Source: Clostridium psychrophilum | GTDB taxonomy: Bacteria > Bacillota > Clostridia > Clostridiales > Clostridiaceae | Assembly (NCBI RefSeq): GCF_018861705.1 | Contig: NZ_JAHLEC010000009.1 | Location: 1 to 59,891, forward strand | Direction: 5' to 3' | Length of the DNA stretch: 59,891 nt | Shown here: piece after piece, positions 1-8,992 of the stretch | How the letters are laid out: each line of letters begins with the position of its first letter | How positions within the stretch are numbered: position 1 is the first letter of the stretch | The notes under the pieces: generated by a model | Database searches by the model: none | What the model was told of the DNA's origin: nothing | Seen by the model: only the letters and a program-made list of their open reading frames with translations | Position numbers and translations under genes: made by a program

Positions 1-205
1 TTTAATCATCTCATATTTCTCTTGAATTTTCCACCTAATTTTCATCTAAAATGTTATCTAAAATGTTATCCACAGCGGTTTCCGCAAGCTGTTTCCTATA
101 TAATAAAAAAATAATTTTTTTAAAAAATTTATTATTTGTGTATTTTTTTTACTGTATATACCCATACTATTAATATACTAATAAGAAATAAAGGAGGAAT
201 TTACA
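1..205. other. Left-edge intergenic stretch
   Basis: No gene is supported here. A 12-base direct repeat (tctaaaatgtta, twice) lies near 47-70. An imperfect hairpin built on ACAGC/GCTGT lies at about 72-92. On the minus strand a short open stretch ends in ...DNILDNILDEN and a TAG near 38-40, but it has no start codon or ribosome site. The last 15 bases carry the ribosome site of the next gene. Confidence 0.4.
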
Positions 206-394
206 ATGAAAAAGAACGCAAAACAACATGTTCAAGATGCATGTACAAAACTTCAAAACTCAAGTGCTTGTTTAACTGATGCTGTAAATACAGTAGAAAA
301 AGAAGAAAATAAGCAACAAATACAAAACACCCTTAATGCTGTACAATCTGCACTACAAGCAGCTAATACTACACTTTCAAATTATAAAGAGTAG
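206..394 (+). CDS. Small helical protein, unknown function
   Basis: This 62-residue protein is not one I recognise. It is hydrophilic, rich in Gln, Asn, Ala and Lys, and has two Cys near the N-terminus (DACTKL and SSACL). It reads as two amphipathic helices split near residue 33 at EKEENKQ. A strong AAAGGAGG lies about nine bases before the ATG, and a strong terminator follows at once, so it is expressed as a one-gene unit. Its size and two-helix pattern recall small clostridial DUF1657-type spore proteins, but no diagnostic motif supports that. Confidence 0.75.
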   Translation: MKKNAKQHVQDACTKLQNSSACLTDAVNTVEKEENKQQIQNTLNAVQSALQAANTTLSNYKE

Positions 395-420
395 TTAAAA
401 ATAATTGTTTTACTTTTAAA

Positions 421-461
421 AATAAAGGAGCTTGTTTTTTATAACATGCTCCTTTATTTTT
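421..461. terminator. Intrinsic terminator, bidirectional
   Basis: A perfect 11-bp stem, AATAAAGGAGC with GCTCCTTTATT, is followed by a T-run. It ends the 62-residue gene. On the other strand it also has a U-tract and can end the MATE gene transcript. Confidence 0.85.
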
Positions 462-556
462 AATAAAATTCTCTTGATTTTTTCTATATAATACTGCACC
501 TTATCTGATATTATTAAACTAGAAACCAGTATAATTTATAAGTTTGAAAATCATAA

Positions 557-1936
557 TTAACCATTACTTTTAGAGAAGTAGGAATTAATTTTTGACTTTT
601 TTTTAAGTTTACTGAATTTGTATCTAAAAAAAGTAAACATAAGAAGTGCATCTACACTCCATTGAAATGCAGTAATCCACCACACCGCTGTAATTTGATA
701 ATTTAATACATTAATAAAATAATATGTTAATGGTAATCTTATAAGCCAACTTGTAATACAACAAATAATAAATGGGCTTTTAACATCACCTATCCCTTTG
801 AGTGCACCAGCAAACACTGCAGATATCCCTATAAAAGGTTGTTCAACCGCTCCAATTGCTAAACACTTCCCTGCTAAATAAGCAACTCTTTTCTCATTGT
901 CATTTACAAATAATCCAACAAGGATATTTGGCATAAATAAAAATATTATTCCAAAAATACTCATCATAAATACTGCATAAAATGCACAGTTAAAGGTAAC
1001 TTTTTTTGCCTTTTTGTAATCTTTTTTTCCTATATTTAATCCTACTAATGTTATAACTGCGATGCCAAATCCAATACTTGGCATAACTGATATTCCTTCT
1101 ATCATATTAGCTATTTCATCGGACGCAAAGGAAACACTGCCTGAATGAATTATTATAGCAACGCATATTAATTTACTAACGGCAAATACTGCTTCTTCCA
1201 TGGAACAAGGGATAGCTAATGCTAATATCTTCTTTATATCTTTTGATGAAACATGGAAAATTAAAAATGGTTTAAATTTAATTTTAGCCTTATAAATAAT
1301 ATAATAAAGGATAAATAGAAAACCGCATAAATAAGCAACACTTGATGCTATAGCAGACCCATCAATTCCTCTTGCTTTAAACCCAACGCCAAAAATTAAT
1401 AAATAGTTCAAAATTATTTTTAAAAAAATTACAATTAAAGAACAAATAAATGGAACAAAAGTGTTTCCATATCCTATTAAAATAGAATTTAGAAGTCTCA
1501 TGCTCATCGAAAAGAATATGGCTACAGAGTTAATTTTTATGAAAGAATATCCTATTTCCAATACTTGATTTCTAGCTCCAAGCATATAAAGAAGCTCTTT
1601 CCCAAATAAAAATACTATAATAGCAATAACAAAACAAAAGCTGAAACCTAAAACAAATCCTATAGTCGCAAATCTTTCAGCAGTTTCAAACTGTTTTGCA
1701 CCTACTAGTCTTGAAACTAGTGAAACAATACTTATACAAAACCCACCTGTTATAAATATTTCTATAACCGCATTTGTTAAATTATTGCTTAATCCAACAG
1801 CACTTACTGCTATATTTCCACCATATCTTCCAATCATCATCAAATCAAAAATAGACATTAACGTATATATTGTTATCTCCGCAACTACCGGTAGTGAAGT
1901 ATTGAGGACTTCATTTTTTGTAGTCCTATTTAACAT
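557..1936 (-). CDS. MATE family efflux transporter
   Basis: A 459-residue multidrug and toxin extrusion family protein, expected to export cationic drugs or metabolites across the membrane using a Na+ or H+ gradient. The translation shows about twelve hydrophobic segments in the two-lobe MATE pattern, with family-like stretches such as LVSRLVGAKQ near residue 73 and GIAVITLVGLNIGKK near 290 (the repeat of the first lobe). Length is typical. A GGAGG sits ten bases before the ATG. It stands alone between two plus-strand genes. Substrate cannot be told from sequence. Confidence 0.9.
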   Translation of the reverse strand: MLNRTTKNEVLNTSLPVVAEITIYTLMSIFDLMMIGRYGGNIAVSAVGLSNNLTNAVIEIFITGGFCISIVSLVSRLVGAKQFETAERFATIGFVLGFSFCFVIAIIVFLFGKELLYMLGARNQVLEIGYSFIKINSVAIFFSMSMRLLNSILIGYGNTFVPFICSLIVIFLKIILNYLLIFGVGFKARGIDGSAIASSVAYLCGFLFILYYIIYKAKIKFKPFLIFHVSSKDIKKILALAIPCSMEEAVFAVSKLICVAIIIHSGSVSFASDEIANMIEGISVMPSIGFGIAVITLVGLNIGKKDYKKAKKVTFNCAFYAVFMMSIFGIIFLFMPNILVGLFVNDNEKRVAYLAGKCLAIGAVEQPFIGISAVFAGALKGIGDVKSPFIICCITSWLIRLPLTYYFINVLNYQITAVWWITAFQWSVDALLMFTFFRYKFSKLKKKSKINSYFSKSNG

Positions 1937-2141
1937 ACATAAACTACCTCCTAAAAACTAATTATCATTATTAAGTATATTAACATAATCAATTTTAATG
2001 AACATTATATTCTAAGAGCATTATTAAAATTTACTTATTCTTTTATTTATTATTTTAATATTTTCCTTATCGGCTCAAAGATAATAAGAATAATTAAATA
2101 TATTTTTGAAGATACTAAATGTAGAAATGGAGGAAATCTTT

Positions 2142-2618
2142 ATGAATAGAGATTATGTGCTTATAATTATTGAATGGATTGTAACAATAGGTTTGTTAAT
2201 TCGTTTTATCCCGAGAAATAAAATTCGTGAGGCACATGTTATATTTTTATTTAAAGGTTTATTAACATGGATACTCAGTTTAACAGTATCAGAATTTAAG
2301 CTAAATGAATATCCTGTAAGATTTTTCCCATATGCCAATAAAACAAGTTTCACATTTGAATTTTTTGTCTATCCCGCTATATGTGCTATATTTAATATAA
2401 ATTTTCCTGAAAAAAAGAACAGTTTTGGCCGTTTTATGTATTACTTTTATTATTGTACTACTATGACTATTTTAGAGTTGATTACAGAAAAGTATACTAA
2501 TATTCTTAAATATATACATTGGACTTGGTATATAACGTGGATTACACTTTTCATAACTTTTTTCATTTCACGAACATATTATAAATGGTTTTTTAGATTA
2601 AAAAATAACGACAAATAA
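2142..2618 (+). CDS. CBO0543-type membrane protein
   Basis: A 158-residue integral membrane protein with four or five hydrophobic segments and the aromatic-rich C-terminus (WTWYITW) that I associate with the CBO0543 family of Clostridium and Bacillus. Function is unknown. The reading frame extends up to a TTG at 2106, but TGGAGG at 2128-2133 lies eight bases before ATG 2142, which fixes the start as MNRDYVL. It is monocistronic. Family assignment is from recall of the pattern. Confidence 0.75.
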   Translation: MNRDYVLIIIEWIVTIGLLIRFIPRNKIREAHVIFLFKGLLTWILSLTVSEFKLNEYPVRFFPYANKTSFTFEFFVYPAICAIFNINFPEKKNSFGRFMYYFYYCTTMTILELITEKYTNILKYIHWTWYITWITLFITFFISRTYYKWFFRLKNNDK

Positions 2619-2817
2619 TCAATTGAATACATTTATTCGTAGAATATAATATTTTTGAAATACTCAATAACTTACTGTACTAAACATTAAATATTTTCCA
2701 ACCTAAGTTGGGGACTATTTCACGTTTACATATTTTTATTCATATATTTATTACCTTTTGTTATCTATGAGGTGATATACTAAATCTATAAATGTTTTTT
2801 AAATTGGAGGCAAAATT

Positions 2818-3141
2818 ATGCTATATAAAAATGTTGAAAATGTAAATCCAGAAGAAGCACATAAACTTATAAGCGATAATAAAGAATTGATTATTTTAGA
2901 TGTGAGAAATAAAGAAGACTATGATAATGGTCACATTCCAGGTGCTAAACTCGTACCTGTTCAAGTTCTTTCCACAAAACTCACTCAACTTGATAAATAC
3001 AAAGACAAACCAATACTTGTTTATTGTGAAACAGGAAGAAAAAGTCCACTCGCAGTAAATATTCTATCCAGTAATTCTTTTAAAAATATATATCATTTAA
3101 CTCATGGGATATCTTCTTGGGAATATAATACAGTTAAATAA
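2818..3141 (+). CDS. Single-domain rhodanese-like protein
   Basis: A 107-residue single rhodanese domain, expected to carry sulfane sulfur as a cysteine persulfide in the cytoplasm. The active-site loop CETGRKS begins at Cys70, with the conserved LDVRNKEDY near 27-35 and GHIPGA at 38-43 before it. Length is normal for a stand-alone rhodanese (PspE/GlpE-like). TTGGAGG precedes the ATG. The physiological sulfur donor or acceptor cannot be inferred, since neighbours are unrelated (MscL downstream, own spacing 80 bases). Confidence 0.9.
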   Translation: MLYKNVENVNPEEAHKLISDNKELIILDVRNKEDYDNGHIPGAKLVPVQVLSTKLTQLDKYKDKPILVYCETGRKSPLAVNILSSNSFKNIYHLTHGISSWEYNTVK

Positions 3142-3221
3142 TATCGTTAATATCTAAAATAGAACTTAAAACATATTAATATATCCTACTAAACCATACT
3201 TTGGAAGGGAGTGTTTTATAT

Positions 3222-3653
3222 ATGTTTAAAGAATTTAAAGAATTTGCTCTTAAAGGAAGTATTTTTGATTTAGCAATAGCCGTTGTTATCGGCACTGCAT
3301 TTTCTAAAATAGTTACCTCCTTGGTAAATGATCTTATAATGCCAATACTTGGTATACTAATAGGTGGAATTAATTTTAATAATTTAAAATATGATATACC
3401 CTCTTCTATAGTTGGCGGAACTTCATTATCAATTAGCTATGGATTATTTATTCAAGCTATAATTGACTTTTTAATAATTGCATTCTCACTTTTTATATTT
3501 ATTCAAGCTATACAATCTATTAAAAAAAAGGAAATAAAAAAAATTGTTGGTTCAAAACCCTCAAATGAAGAAATGTTATTAATTGAAATTAGAGACTTAC
3601 TGCAAGAAAGAAACTTACTGCAAGAAAAAAATAACATAAAAGGTTCCAAGTAA
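3222..3653 (+). CDS. mscL: Large-conductance mechanosensitive channel MscL
   Basis: A 143-residue homopentameric channel that opens under membrane tension to release solutes during hypo-osmotic shock. The N-terminal amphipathic helix and first membrane span (MFKEFKEFALKG, then IFDLAIAVVIG and KIVTSLVNDLIMP) match the MscL family, followed by a second span around residues 70-95 and a charged C-terminal helix. The open frame starts at TTG 3201, but GGAAGGGA at 3203-3210 directs initiation to ATG 3222. Near its C-terminus it has a short repeat, LLQERN/LLQEKN. Confidence 0.95.
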   Translation: MFKEFKEFALKGSIFDLAIAVVIGTAFSKIVTSLVNDLIMPILGILIGGINFNNLKYDIPSSIVGGTSLSISYGLFIQAIIDFLIIAFSLFIFIQAIQSIKKKEIKKIVGSKPSNEEMLLIEIRDLLQERNLLQEKNNIKGSK

Positions 3654-3674
3654 AATATAGCTTGGAACTTTTTA
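3638..3674. terminator. Intrinsic terminator after mscL
   Basis: The stem GGTTCCAAG/CTTGGAACT with a T-run overlaps the mscL stop codon. In reverse it can also serve the convergent NlpC/P60 gene. Confidence 0.8.
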
Positions 3675-3738
3675 TATTATTAACTTTCTGTACCTATAAA
3701 TTGATAATGTATTATTATTCTTTTTTATTTTAAGTTAT

Positions 3739-4986
3739 TTATTTAAATCTTCTCGCAGACATATAATCAGTTCTTGTTAATTGGGATATTTTAACTACAT
3801 CTCCTGTATGTGGTGCATGTATATATGAACCATTTCCTATATACATACCAACATGGTGTGGACTTCCTGATCCAAAGAACACCAAATCTCCTGCTTGTAA
3901 ATTTTCTCTAGATACATACTGTCCCTGGGTTATTTGATCATAAGTAGTTCTACCCAAACTTACACCAAAATGTGCATACACATACTTAGTAAAACCTGAG
4001 CAATCGAAAGTGCTTGGTCCATTAGCTCCATATACATAAGGCGTCCCTAGAAATGATTCAGCATATGCTACAATTGCATTTGAACTAGTCGATGTAATTT
4101 GTTTCGGCTGACTTACCTGTTTCACTATATTTCTTTGAATTTTTGGCTGAAGATAAGATTGAGTACTTTGTTGAACACTTATTTTAGCTTTTGCGTCGTT
4201 CTTACCCACATTCCCTCTTGATGGGGTAATTACTTCATTTTTTTTAGTTGTTATTGCCAAATCGTAATTACGTTTCTGATCTTCCACATCTTTTATCTGA
4301 CTAGTAGTACCATTTACTAAAGTCTGAGTTTCAACAATTTTATTTTTAGTTGTTTGTTGCTGCTTTCTAGCTTCTAAAATTAATTTACCTTGTTCTTTTT
4401 TCTTTGAAGTAAGCTTGTCCAATTGATTTTCATTATCAGCTTTTAAAGTTAATACTTTCATTTTGTTATCATTAAGTGTTTTCTTTCTAACCTCAATAGC
4501 TTCCTTTTGGGCATTTAATTCTTTAATAATTTTATTATCATATTCTACAATTTTCTTTACGTTTTCTACTCGTGAAATAAGATCTTCTACGCCTTTAGAA
4601 TTAAGCAAGATTTCTGCATAACTGTCTGCTCCATTCATAAACATAACTCTCATTCTCTCATTAAATAAAGATTCTTCACCCTTTATATTGTTTTGAGCTA
4701 CTGCTATATCCTTAATAGATTGATCTATATTCTTTTGTGTGCTATTTATATCTGCTTTTGCTTGATTAACTTCTGAGTATATATTTCCAATATCTGAATC
4801 TAGAGTTTCAATTGATATCTCTAACTTATCAGAGTTACTCTGAGACAGATTGTATAATCCTTGTTGTTTTGAAAGCTTATTCTGTTGACTATTTAATTGC
4901 TGTGTTAGTGTTCCTGCTAAAGTTGATACACTCACTGACATAGTTAATCCAATAGCTATAAGTAAAAGTCCTATTCTCTTTCTCAT
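3739..4986 (-). CDS. Secreted coiled-coil NlpC/P60 peptidoglycan endopeptidase
   Basis: A 415-residue exported cell-wall hydrolase, expected to cut peptide stems of peptidoglycan. It has a signal peptide (residues 1-24, cleavage near STLAG), a long Gln/Lys/Asn-rich coiled coil from about 27 to 250, a linker, and an NlpC/P60 domain over the last 110 residues. The catalytic Cys lies in FDCSGF and the catalytic His in HHVGMYIG. This plan matches the clostridial and lactococcal PcsB/CwlO-like hydrolases used in growth or division. GGGGGG precedes the ATG. It is a single-gene unit. Confidence 0.93.
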   Translation of the reverse strand: MRKRIGLLLIAIGLTMSVSVSTLAGTLTQQLNSQQNKLSKQQGLYNLSQSNSDKLEISIETLDSDIGNIYSEVNQAKADINSTQKNIDQSIKDIAVAQNNIKGEESLFNERMRVMFMNGADSYAEILLNSKGVEDLISRVENVKKIVEYDNKIIKELNAQKEAIEVRKKTLNDNKMKVLTLKADNENQLDKLTSKKKEQGKLILEARKQQQTTKNKIVETQTLVNGTTSQIKDVEDQKRNYDLAITTKKNEVITPSRGNVGKNDAKAKISVQQSTQSYLQPKIQRNIVKQVSQPKQITSTSSNAIVAYAESFLGTPYVYGANGPSTFDCSGFTKYVYAHFGVSLGRTTYDQITQGQYVSRENLQAGDLVFFGSGSPHHVGMYIGNGSYIHAPHTGDVVKISQLTRTDYMSARRFK

Positions 4987-5050
4987 TGTTATCCCCCCAC
5001 ATCAAATGTTGTAAAATCATCAATAAATTTAATATTTTATTTACTATAAT

Positions 5051-5059
5051 ATTATAGCA
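5051..5059 (-). promoter_or_regulatory. Extended -10 promoter of the NlpC/P60 gene
   Basis: On the minus strand TGCTATAAT (TGN plus perfect TATAAT) lies about 65 bases before the start codon of the NlpC/P60 gene. No good -35 hexamer is seen at the right distance, which suits an extended -10 promoter. This is a reading of consensus only. Confidence 0.5.
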
Positions 5060-5382
5060 CTACATTTGGGCAAATCCTAACAGATAAGGTAGTCAGTTGA
5101 TTTGATTAATATGTTCTAATATAGAATTACTCTTTTATTCACCTTAATTAATGCACATTGCAAATTATTTTTATTAATTTCCAATATTATACCATATAAT
5201 ACATAATAATACAAATATTATTTTATGATAACTAGGAATTAGATGCATTTTTGATTTAATCTGTTACCACTTTTTTTATGTATTTATCCTTTTCTACAGT
5301 AAAAAATAAAACTGACCCCTAATTAATAAGGAACAGCTTTGGTTTATGTCTTTACTTTACTAACTTTAATTAACCAATATAA
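5060..5382. other. Intergenic, no gene seen
   Basis: AT-rich DNA between the NlpC/P60 promoter and the end of the kinase gene. I see no ribosome site with an open frame behind it, no RNA motif and no convincing terminator for the kinase gene. Confidence 0.5.
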
Positions 5383-6288
5383 TTATAAGGCAAAAAATCC
5401 TTTAATAATTTTTTTAAACTTACCTTTGCCTATTATTTTCATTTTAGATTTTTTTAAATTAACGTTCTTGCTAATAATTTGTGCAGCTAAAACAATTACT
5501 TTACCACAACTATCATCTTTCGCTACTTTCAAAATTTCTTTTTTTAAAACTTCAACTGACGTATATCTATCATTAATATCAATTTTAACACATTTTTGTA
5601 CTATTTTTTTTAAATTGTCATTAATATAAGTCTCATAATTTTCATCCAAAAGTGGCTCTATGCCTGTATACGGAGTCCTACCTTTTACCATAAAATATAT
5701 TAACATTCCTATTCCATATATATCTGTCTGAGCACAACATGTTCCTGAACCATATTGCTCCGGAGCTGCATACCCATTAGAACCTGCAGACATAGTATCT
5801 TTTTCTGTATCACTTTTATAAACTTTTGATATACCAAAATCAATTAAAACAACCTTTTCACTTGGAGTTATCATTATATTAGATGGTTTTATATCTCTAT
5901 ATATAATAGCTGGATTTTGATTGTGCAAATAACCTATAATATCACATAAATCCAATGTTATTTGGCAAACCTTCTTTGTTTCTATTCTACCATTCACCAT
6001 AACATACTCTTTTAATGTTTGTCCATCTACATAGTCCTGAACCATGTACAAGTTGTTACTCGCATAAAAAATGTCAACTATCCTACGAATACCTGGATGG
6101 TTTAAATTTTTTAAAATTATAGCTTCTGTCAAAATATCTATATGTTTTGAATTTTTTGTTACTTCTTTTATAGCCCATAAATTTCCAATAATTGTATTCT
6201 CACATAAATAAACGGTGCCCATTCCACCTTTTCCAAGTGTTTTTATTACCTCATATTTATTATCTAATATATCTCCACTTTTAAGCAT
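5383..6288 (-). CDS. Soluble Ser/Thr protein kinase (Hanks type)
   Basis: A 301-residue eukaryotic-like protein kinase. All core motifs are present: glycine loop GKGGMGTV at 19-26, ATP Lys41 in AIKEV, catalytic loop YRDIKPSN (Tyr in place of the usual His, common in this bacterial group), DFGISK, and APEQY of the activation segment. It lacks the transmembrane helix and PASTA repeats of the cell-wall sensing PrkC/PknB kinases, so it is probably cytoplasmic and regulates something other than muropeptide sensing. AGAGGTGA precedes the ATG. No phosphatase gene is adjacent. Confidence 0.92.
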   Translation of the reverse strand: MLKSGDILDNKYEVIKTLGKGGMGTVYLCENTIIGNLWAIKEVTKNSKHIDILTEAIILKNLNHPGIRRIVDIFYASNNLYMVQDYVDGQTLKEYVMVNGRIETKKVCQITLDLCDIIGYLHNQNPAIIYRDIKPSNIMITPSEKVVLIDFGISKVYKSDTEKDTMSAGSNGYAAPEQYGSGTCCAQTDIYGIGMLIYFMVKGRTPYTGIEPLLDENYETYINDNLKKIVQKCVKIDINDRYTSVEVLKKEILKVAKDDSCGKVIVLAAQIISKNVNLKKSKMKIIGKGKFKKIIKGFFAL

Positions 6289-6679
6289 ACTTCACCTCTT
6301 GTATAAATGTTTTACAACTTAACAATATACATATGTTAGTTAAACAATATCACTATGTAAAAAAATTTATAAATAAAAATGCATTTACCTTATTGACTTA
6401 CCATAAATAATAACAAATATGTAAAGGAGAATACAAATGCATGTTAATTGTATCAAACTTTCAATTAGTTTACTAGATGTTTTATTATATATTATGAATA
6501 ATGAGATAATATTCTATTTTTAGTGTACCATTATGCACATTTTGAATACACTAATACTGTAATGCAAATTAAGAATATGAACTTGTTGCCGTTCTAATTC
6601 ACACTACTTTACATCTTGATTCGCGCTATTATATAAATACATTAAATAAAAAATATGAATTATCAAGGAGGATTATTTT
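6289..6679. other. Divergent intergenic region, no gene seen
   Basis: About 390 AT-rich bases between the kinase gene and the GerQ-like gene. It must hold both promoters, but I could not pick convincing elements. AAGGAGG before 6680 is clear. Confidence 0.4.
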
Positions 6680-7093
6680 ATGTTTATCTCGCCACCTAAC
6701 AATTTCAATGAATCTCAAATATGGAATACTGATTCTAGCTCGTCTGAACCTCCAATGACACCTATAACAAAGTTTGGTGTTAATGATGATGCAAGACAAC
6801 CGCCTGTTACCCCTGCTACTAACCAGAACTTTAAAATAGCACCTAGCTCACCTATTGTAAACAATAAACTTTATAATCAAGGCTGGTTAACAACACAAAT
6901 AGGTAAGTATATAAAAATAGAGTTTTTAATTGGGAGCAATATGTATCTTGATCGCGAAGGTACTTTACTTGAAGTTGGAATTAGTTATATTGTCATTAAA
7001 GAGAGTGGTACAAATGATATAGTAATGTGTGATATATACTCTATTAAATTTGTAAGAGTTTTTGACGATCAGTTAAGCAAATGTCGAGAGTAA
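6680..7093 (+). CDS. GerQ-like small protein, possibly a spore coat protein
   Basis: A 137-residue protein with a Pro/Ser/Thr/Asn-rich disordered first half (to about residue 68) and a compact C-terminal domain of about 60 residues (GWLTTQIGKYIKIEF, then DREGTLLEVG, YIVIKESGTND, CDIYSIKFV). The low-complexity tail followed by a small beta-rich module resembles the spore-coat protein GerQ and related clostridial proteins. That is an analogy of layout and spacing; the key transglutaminase-target glutamines cannot be assigned. It has its own ribosome site and terminator. A spore role is inference. Confidence 0.6.
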   Translation: MFISPPNNFNESQIWNTDSSSSEPPMTPITKFGVNDDARQPPVTPATNQNFKIAPSSPIVNNKLYNQGWLTTQIGKYIKIEFLIGSNMYLDREGTLLEVGISYIVIKESGTNDIVMCDIYSIKFVRVFDDQLSKCRE

Positions 7094-7111
7094 CATAAAC
7101 AATAAATACAA

Positions 7112-7150
7112 AAATGCCTCTAGCAAGTATTTTATGCTAGAGACACTTTA
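7112..7150. terminator. Intrinsic terminator, convergent genes
   Basis: The stem TCTAGCA/TGCTAGA with flanking pairs lies between the convergent GerQ-like and cyclophilin genes. One C-A mismatch on the plus strand becomes a G-U pair on the minus strand, so it is slightly better for the cyclophilin gene. Confidence 0.7.
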
Positions 7151-7155
7151 TGTAT

Positions 7156-7845
7156 TTATTTTACCTTTTCTACTTTACCATAAGTTACTCCAAAAGTATC
7201 TACAGTAACTTTTTTCATCTTTTGTTCTTTTTTAGGTTTATCATTTGTATCCTTTTCTACTGATACTATTTTATCTACCGTTTCCATGCCTTGTGTAACC
7301 TTACCAAATGCAGCATATTGACCATCTAACTCACTATCAGCCTTAACCATTATAAAGAATTGTGAACCAGCTGCGTTTAAATCAGCACTTCTAGCCATAG
7401 AAATTACTCCTCTAACATGTTTTAGAGTATTATTAAAATTATTAGCACTAAACTCTCCTTTTATTGCATATCCTGGTCCACCCGTACCCGTTCCATCTGG
7501 GTCTCCTCCTTGTATCATAAAACCTGGTATAACTCTATGGAAACTTAATCCATTATAAAATCCACTATGAACTAAGCTCACAAAATTTCTTACAGTATTA
7601 GGTGCAATATCTGGATATAATTCAACCTTTATTATTGATCCATCTTCCATTTCTACTGTAACTACCGGGTTTTTGTCTTTAGCTCCTTTTTCAGTTTTAA
7701 CTTTTTTTGAAGGTTCTACTGTTTTAGTTACTTTAGATATGCTATCTTCCTTATTGGACACCTTACTAGCGCAACCCCCTAAACAAGTCACAAGAATTAA
7801 TGTAAATAATACAATAGTTGTTTTAAATAATTTCATGCTTTTCAT
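7156..7845 (-). CDS. Cyclophilin-type peptidyl-prolyl isomerase lipoprotein
   Basis: A 229-residue membrane-anchored foldase that isomerises X-Pro bonds of exported proteins. It has a lipoprotein signal with lipobox LGGC (lipidated Cys25), a charged linker to about residue 60, then a cyclophilin domain. Core motifs seen are GLSFHRVIPGFMIQGGDP, FSANNF, GVISMARS and GSQFFI. Length suits extracellular clostridial cyclophilins. AAAGGAG precedes the ATG. It is transcribed just after manA with 32 bases between, so the two may share a transcript. Confidence 0.93.
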   Translation of the reverse strand: MKSMKLFKTTIVLFTLILVTCLGGCASKVSNKEDSISKVTKTVEPSKKVKTEKGAKDKNPVVTVEMEDGSIIKVELYPDIAPNTVRNFVSLVHSGFYNGLSFHRVIPGFMIQGGDPDGTGTGGPGYAIKGEFSANNFNNTLKHVRGVISMARSADLNAAGSQFFIMVKADSELDGQYAAFGKVTQGMETVDKIVSVEKDTNDKPKKEQKMKKVTVDTFGVTYGKVEKVK

Positions 7846-7877
7846 TTTCTAAGCGCTCCTTTATATATCGCGTTGTT

Positions 7878-8714
7878 TTAATTTTTCACGCTTGATTTAA
7901 TTAATTCAATATTTCCTTCAATTATATACTCTATCCCTTTGGAAATATAAATTGTTTCCTCTTCTTTTAGATGAATCTCATCATTGTTAGCTTTTATTAC
8001 TCCCTCACCACATATTACAGTATAGCTATGGAAACTATCAGTAACAGTATCCACATAATTACCCTTTACAATAACTTTTTCGACTTTAAAATATGGCGTC
8101 TCTAATTTACTAAAGTTATCTATTCGTCCACCATTGTTTTTACCTTCATAATCTATAACATCTAAGGATTTTTCAATATGTACTTCTCTACCACGTCCCC
8201 AGTCATGAAGCCTATAAGTAATATTGCTATTTTGCTGAACCTCAATAAGCTTTACACCAGCTTCTATAGCATGAACCGTACCCGCAGGAATGTAAATAAA
8301 ATCTCCTTTTTTAATAATAATTCGTTCTAAATAATTTTCTAATTTACCTTCTTTTATAATCACCCTAAGTTTATCTTTATTTAAGCCCTTTTTTATCCCT
8401 GAAACTAAAGTTGCCCCAGGTTTTGCATCTAATATATACCAACACTCTGTTTTTCCATTGGCATTTTCAACTCTTTTTGCATACTCATCATTTGGGTGTA
8501 CCTGTACTGATAAAGTATCTTCTGCCTTAATAATTTTATTTAATATAGGAAAATTATCTCCACATCCTAAAATATCAGATAATTTTTGGCCCTTATAAAC
8601 TCCTTCGGCTATTGTAGTTTTCCCATCTTCGTGGCATGAAAGCACCCATTTTTCCCATCCCCATATTTTTTTACTTAAATATGGTTTTAATTTTAAAATT
8701 AATTCCTTAGACAT
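7878..8714 (-). CDS. manA: Mannose-6-phosphate isomerase, class I
   Basis: Interconverts mannose 6-phosphate and fructose 6-phosphate in the cytoplasm. The 278-residue protein is shorter than the roughly 315-residue Bacillus type but keeps the cupin metal site: QVHPNDEYA near 92-100 (Gln and His ligands), ECWYILDAKPGA (Glu), and PAGTVHAIEAG (His). GGAGGAG precedes the ATG. The cyclophilin gene follows. No mannose PTS lies nearby, so the pathway context is not given by neighbours. Confidence 0.9.
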   Translation of the reverse strand: MSKELILKLKPYLSKKIWGWEKWVLSCHEDGKTTIAEGVYKGQKLSDILGCGDNFPILNKIIKAEDTLSVQVHPNDEYAKRVENANGKTECWYILDAKPGATLVSGIKKGLNKDKLRVIIKEGKLENYLERIIIKKGDFIYIPAGTVHAIEAGVKLIEVQQNSNITYRLHDWGRGREVHIEKSLDVIDYEGKNNGGRIDNFSKLETPYFKVEKVIVKGNYVDTVTDSFHSYTVICGEGVIKANNDEIHLKEEETIYISKGIEYIIEGNIELIKSSVKN

Positions 8715-8792
8715 TATAACTCCTCCAATATTACTTAATTATTTAAATTATAACCTAATCCCTTATAATTACAATGCTACTTTCATAATCTC

Positions 8793-8908
8793 TTATATTT
8801 TACATTTTTTAATTATTTTTTCTATAACTTTTATTATAACTTCATTAAAATTCTTTGATGTATTTAACTTTTCTTCCATTTCAACAGCCTTTTCACATGG
8901 TATTAAAT
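8793..8908 (-). other. Lys-rich open stretch without a start, possible gene remnant
   Basis: On the minus strand an open frame of about 40 codons ends at TAA 8793-8795 and reads as plausible protein (EKAVEMEEKLNTSKN, then KVIEKIIKKCKI). It has an internal ATG but no ribosome site, and the frame begins inside the tandem repeat. It may be the tail of a lost gene between cysS and manA, or chance. Confidence 0.25.
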
Positions 8909-8941
8909 TATCACCTGAGGTGCTTTATCACCTGCGGTGCT
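8908..8941. repeat. Tandem 17-bp palindromic repeat after cysS
   Basis: Two head-to-tail copies of TTATCACCTGNGGTGCT (one base differs, A then C). Each contains the palindrome CACCTGNGGTG. A further perfect hairpin, CATCTCTT/AAGAGATG, follows at 8946-8962. Together they form three small stems downstream of the cysS stop and may act as its terminator or an RNA end protector. Confidence 0.6.
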
Positions 8942-8992
8942 AATCCATCTCTTAAAGAGATGTATTAACAACAATCCATCAATGAATATATT

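Noticed and set aside
206-394. DUF1657-type spore protein
   Set aside because: Only size and two-helix pattern agree; no diagnostic residues were seen, so it is left as unknown.
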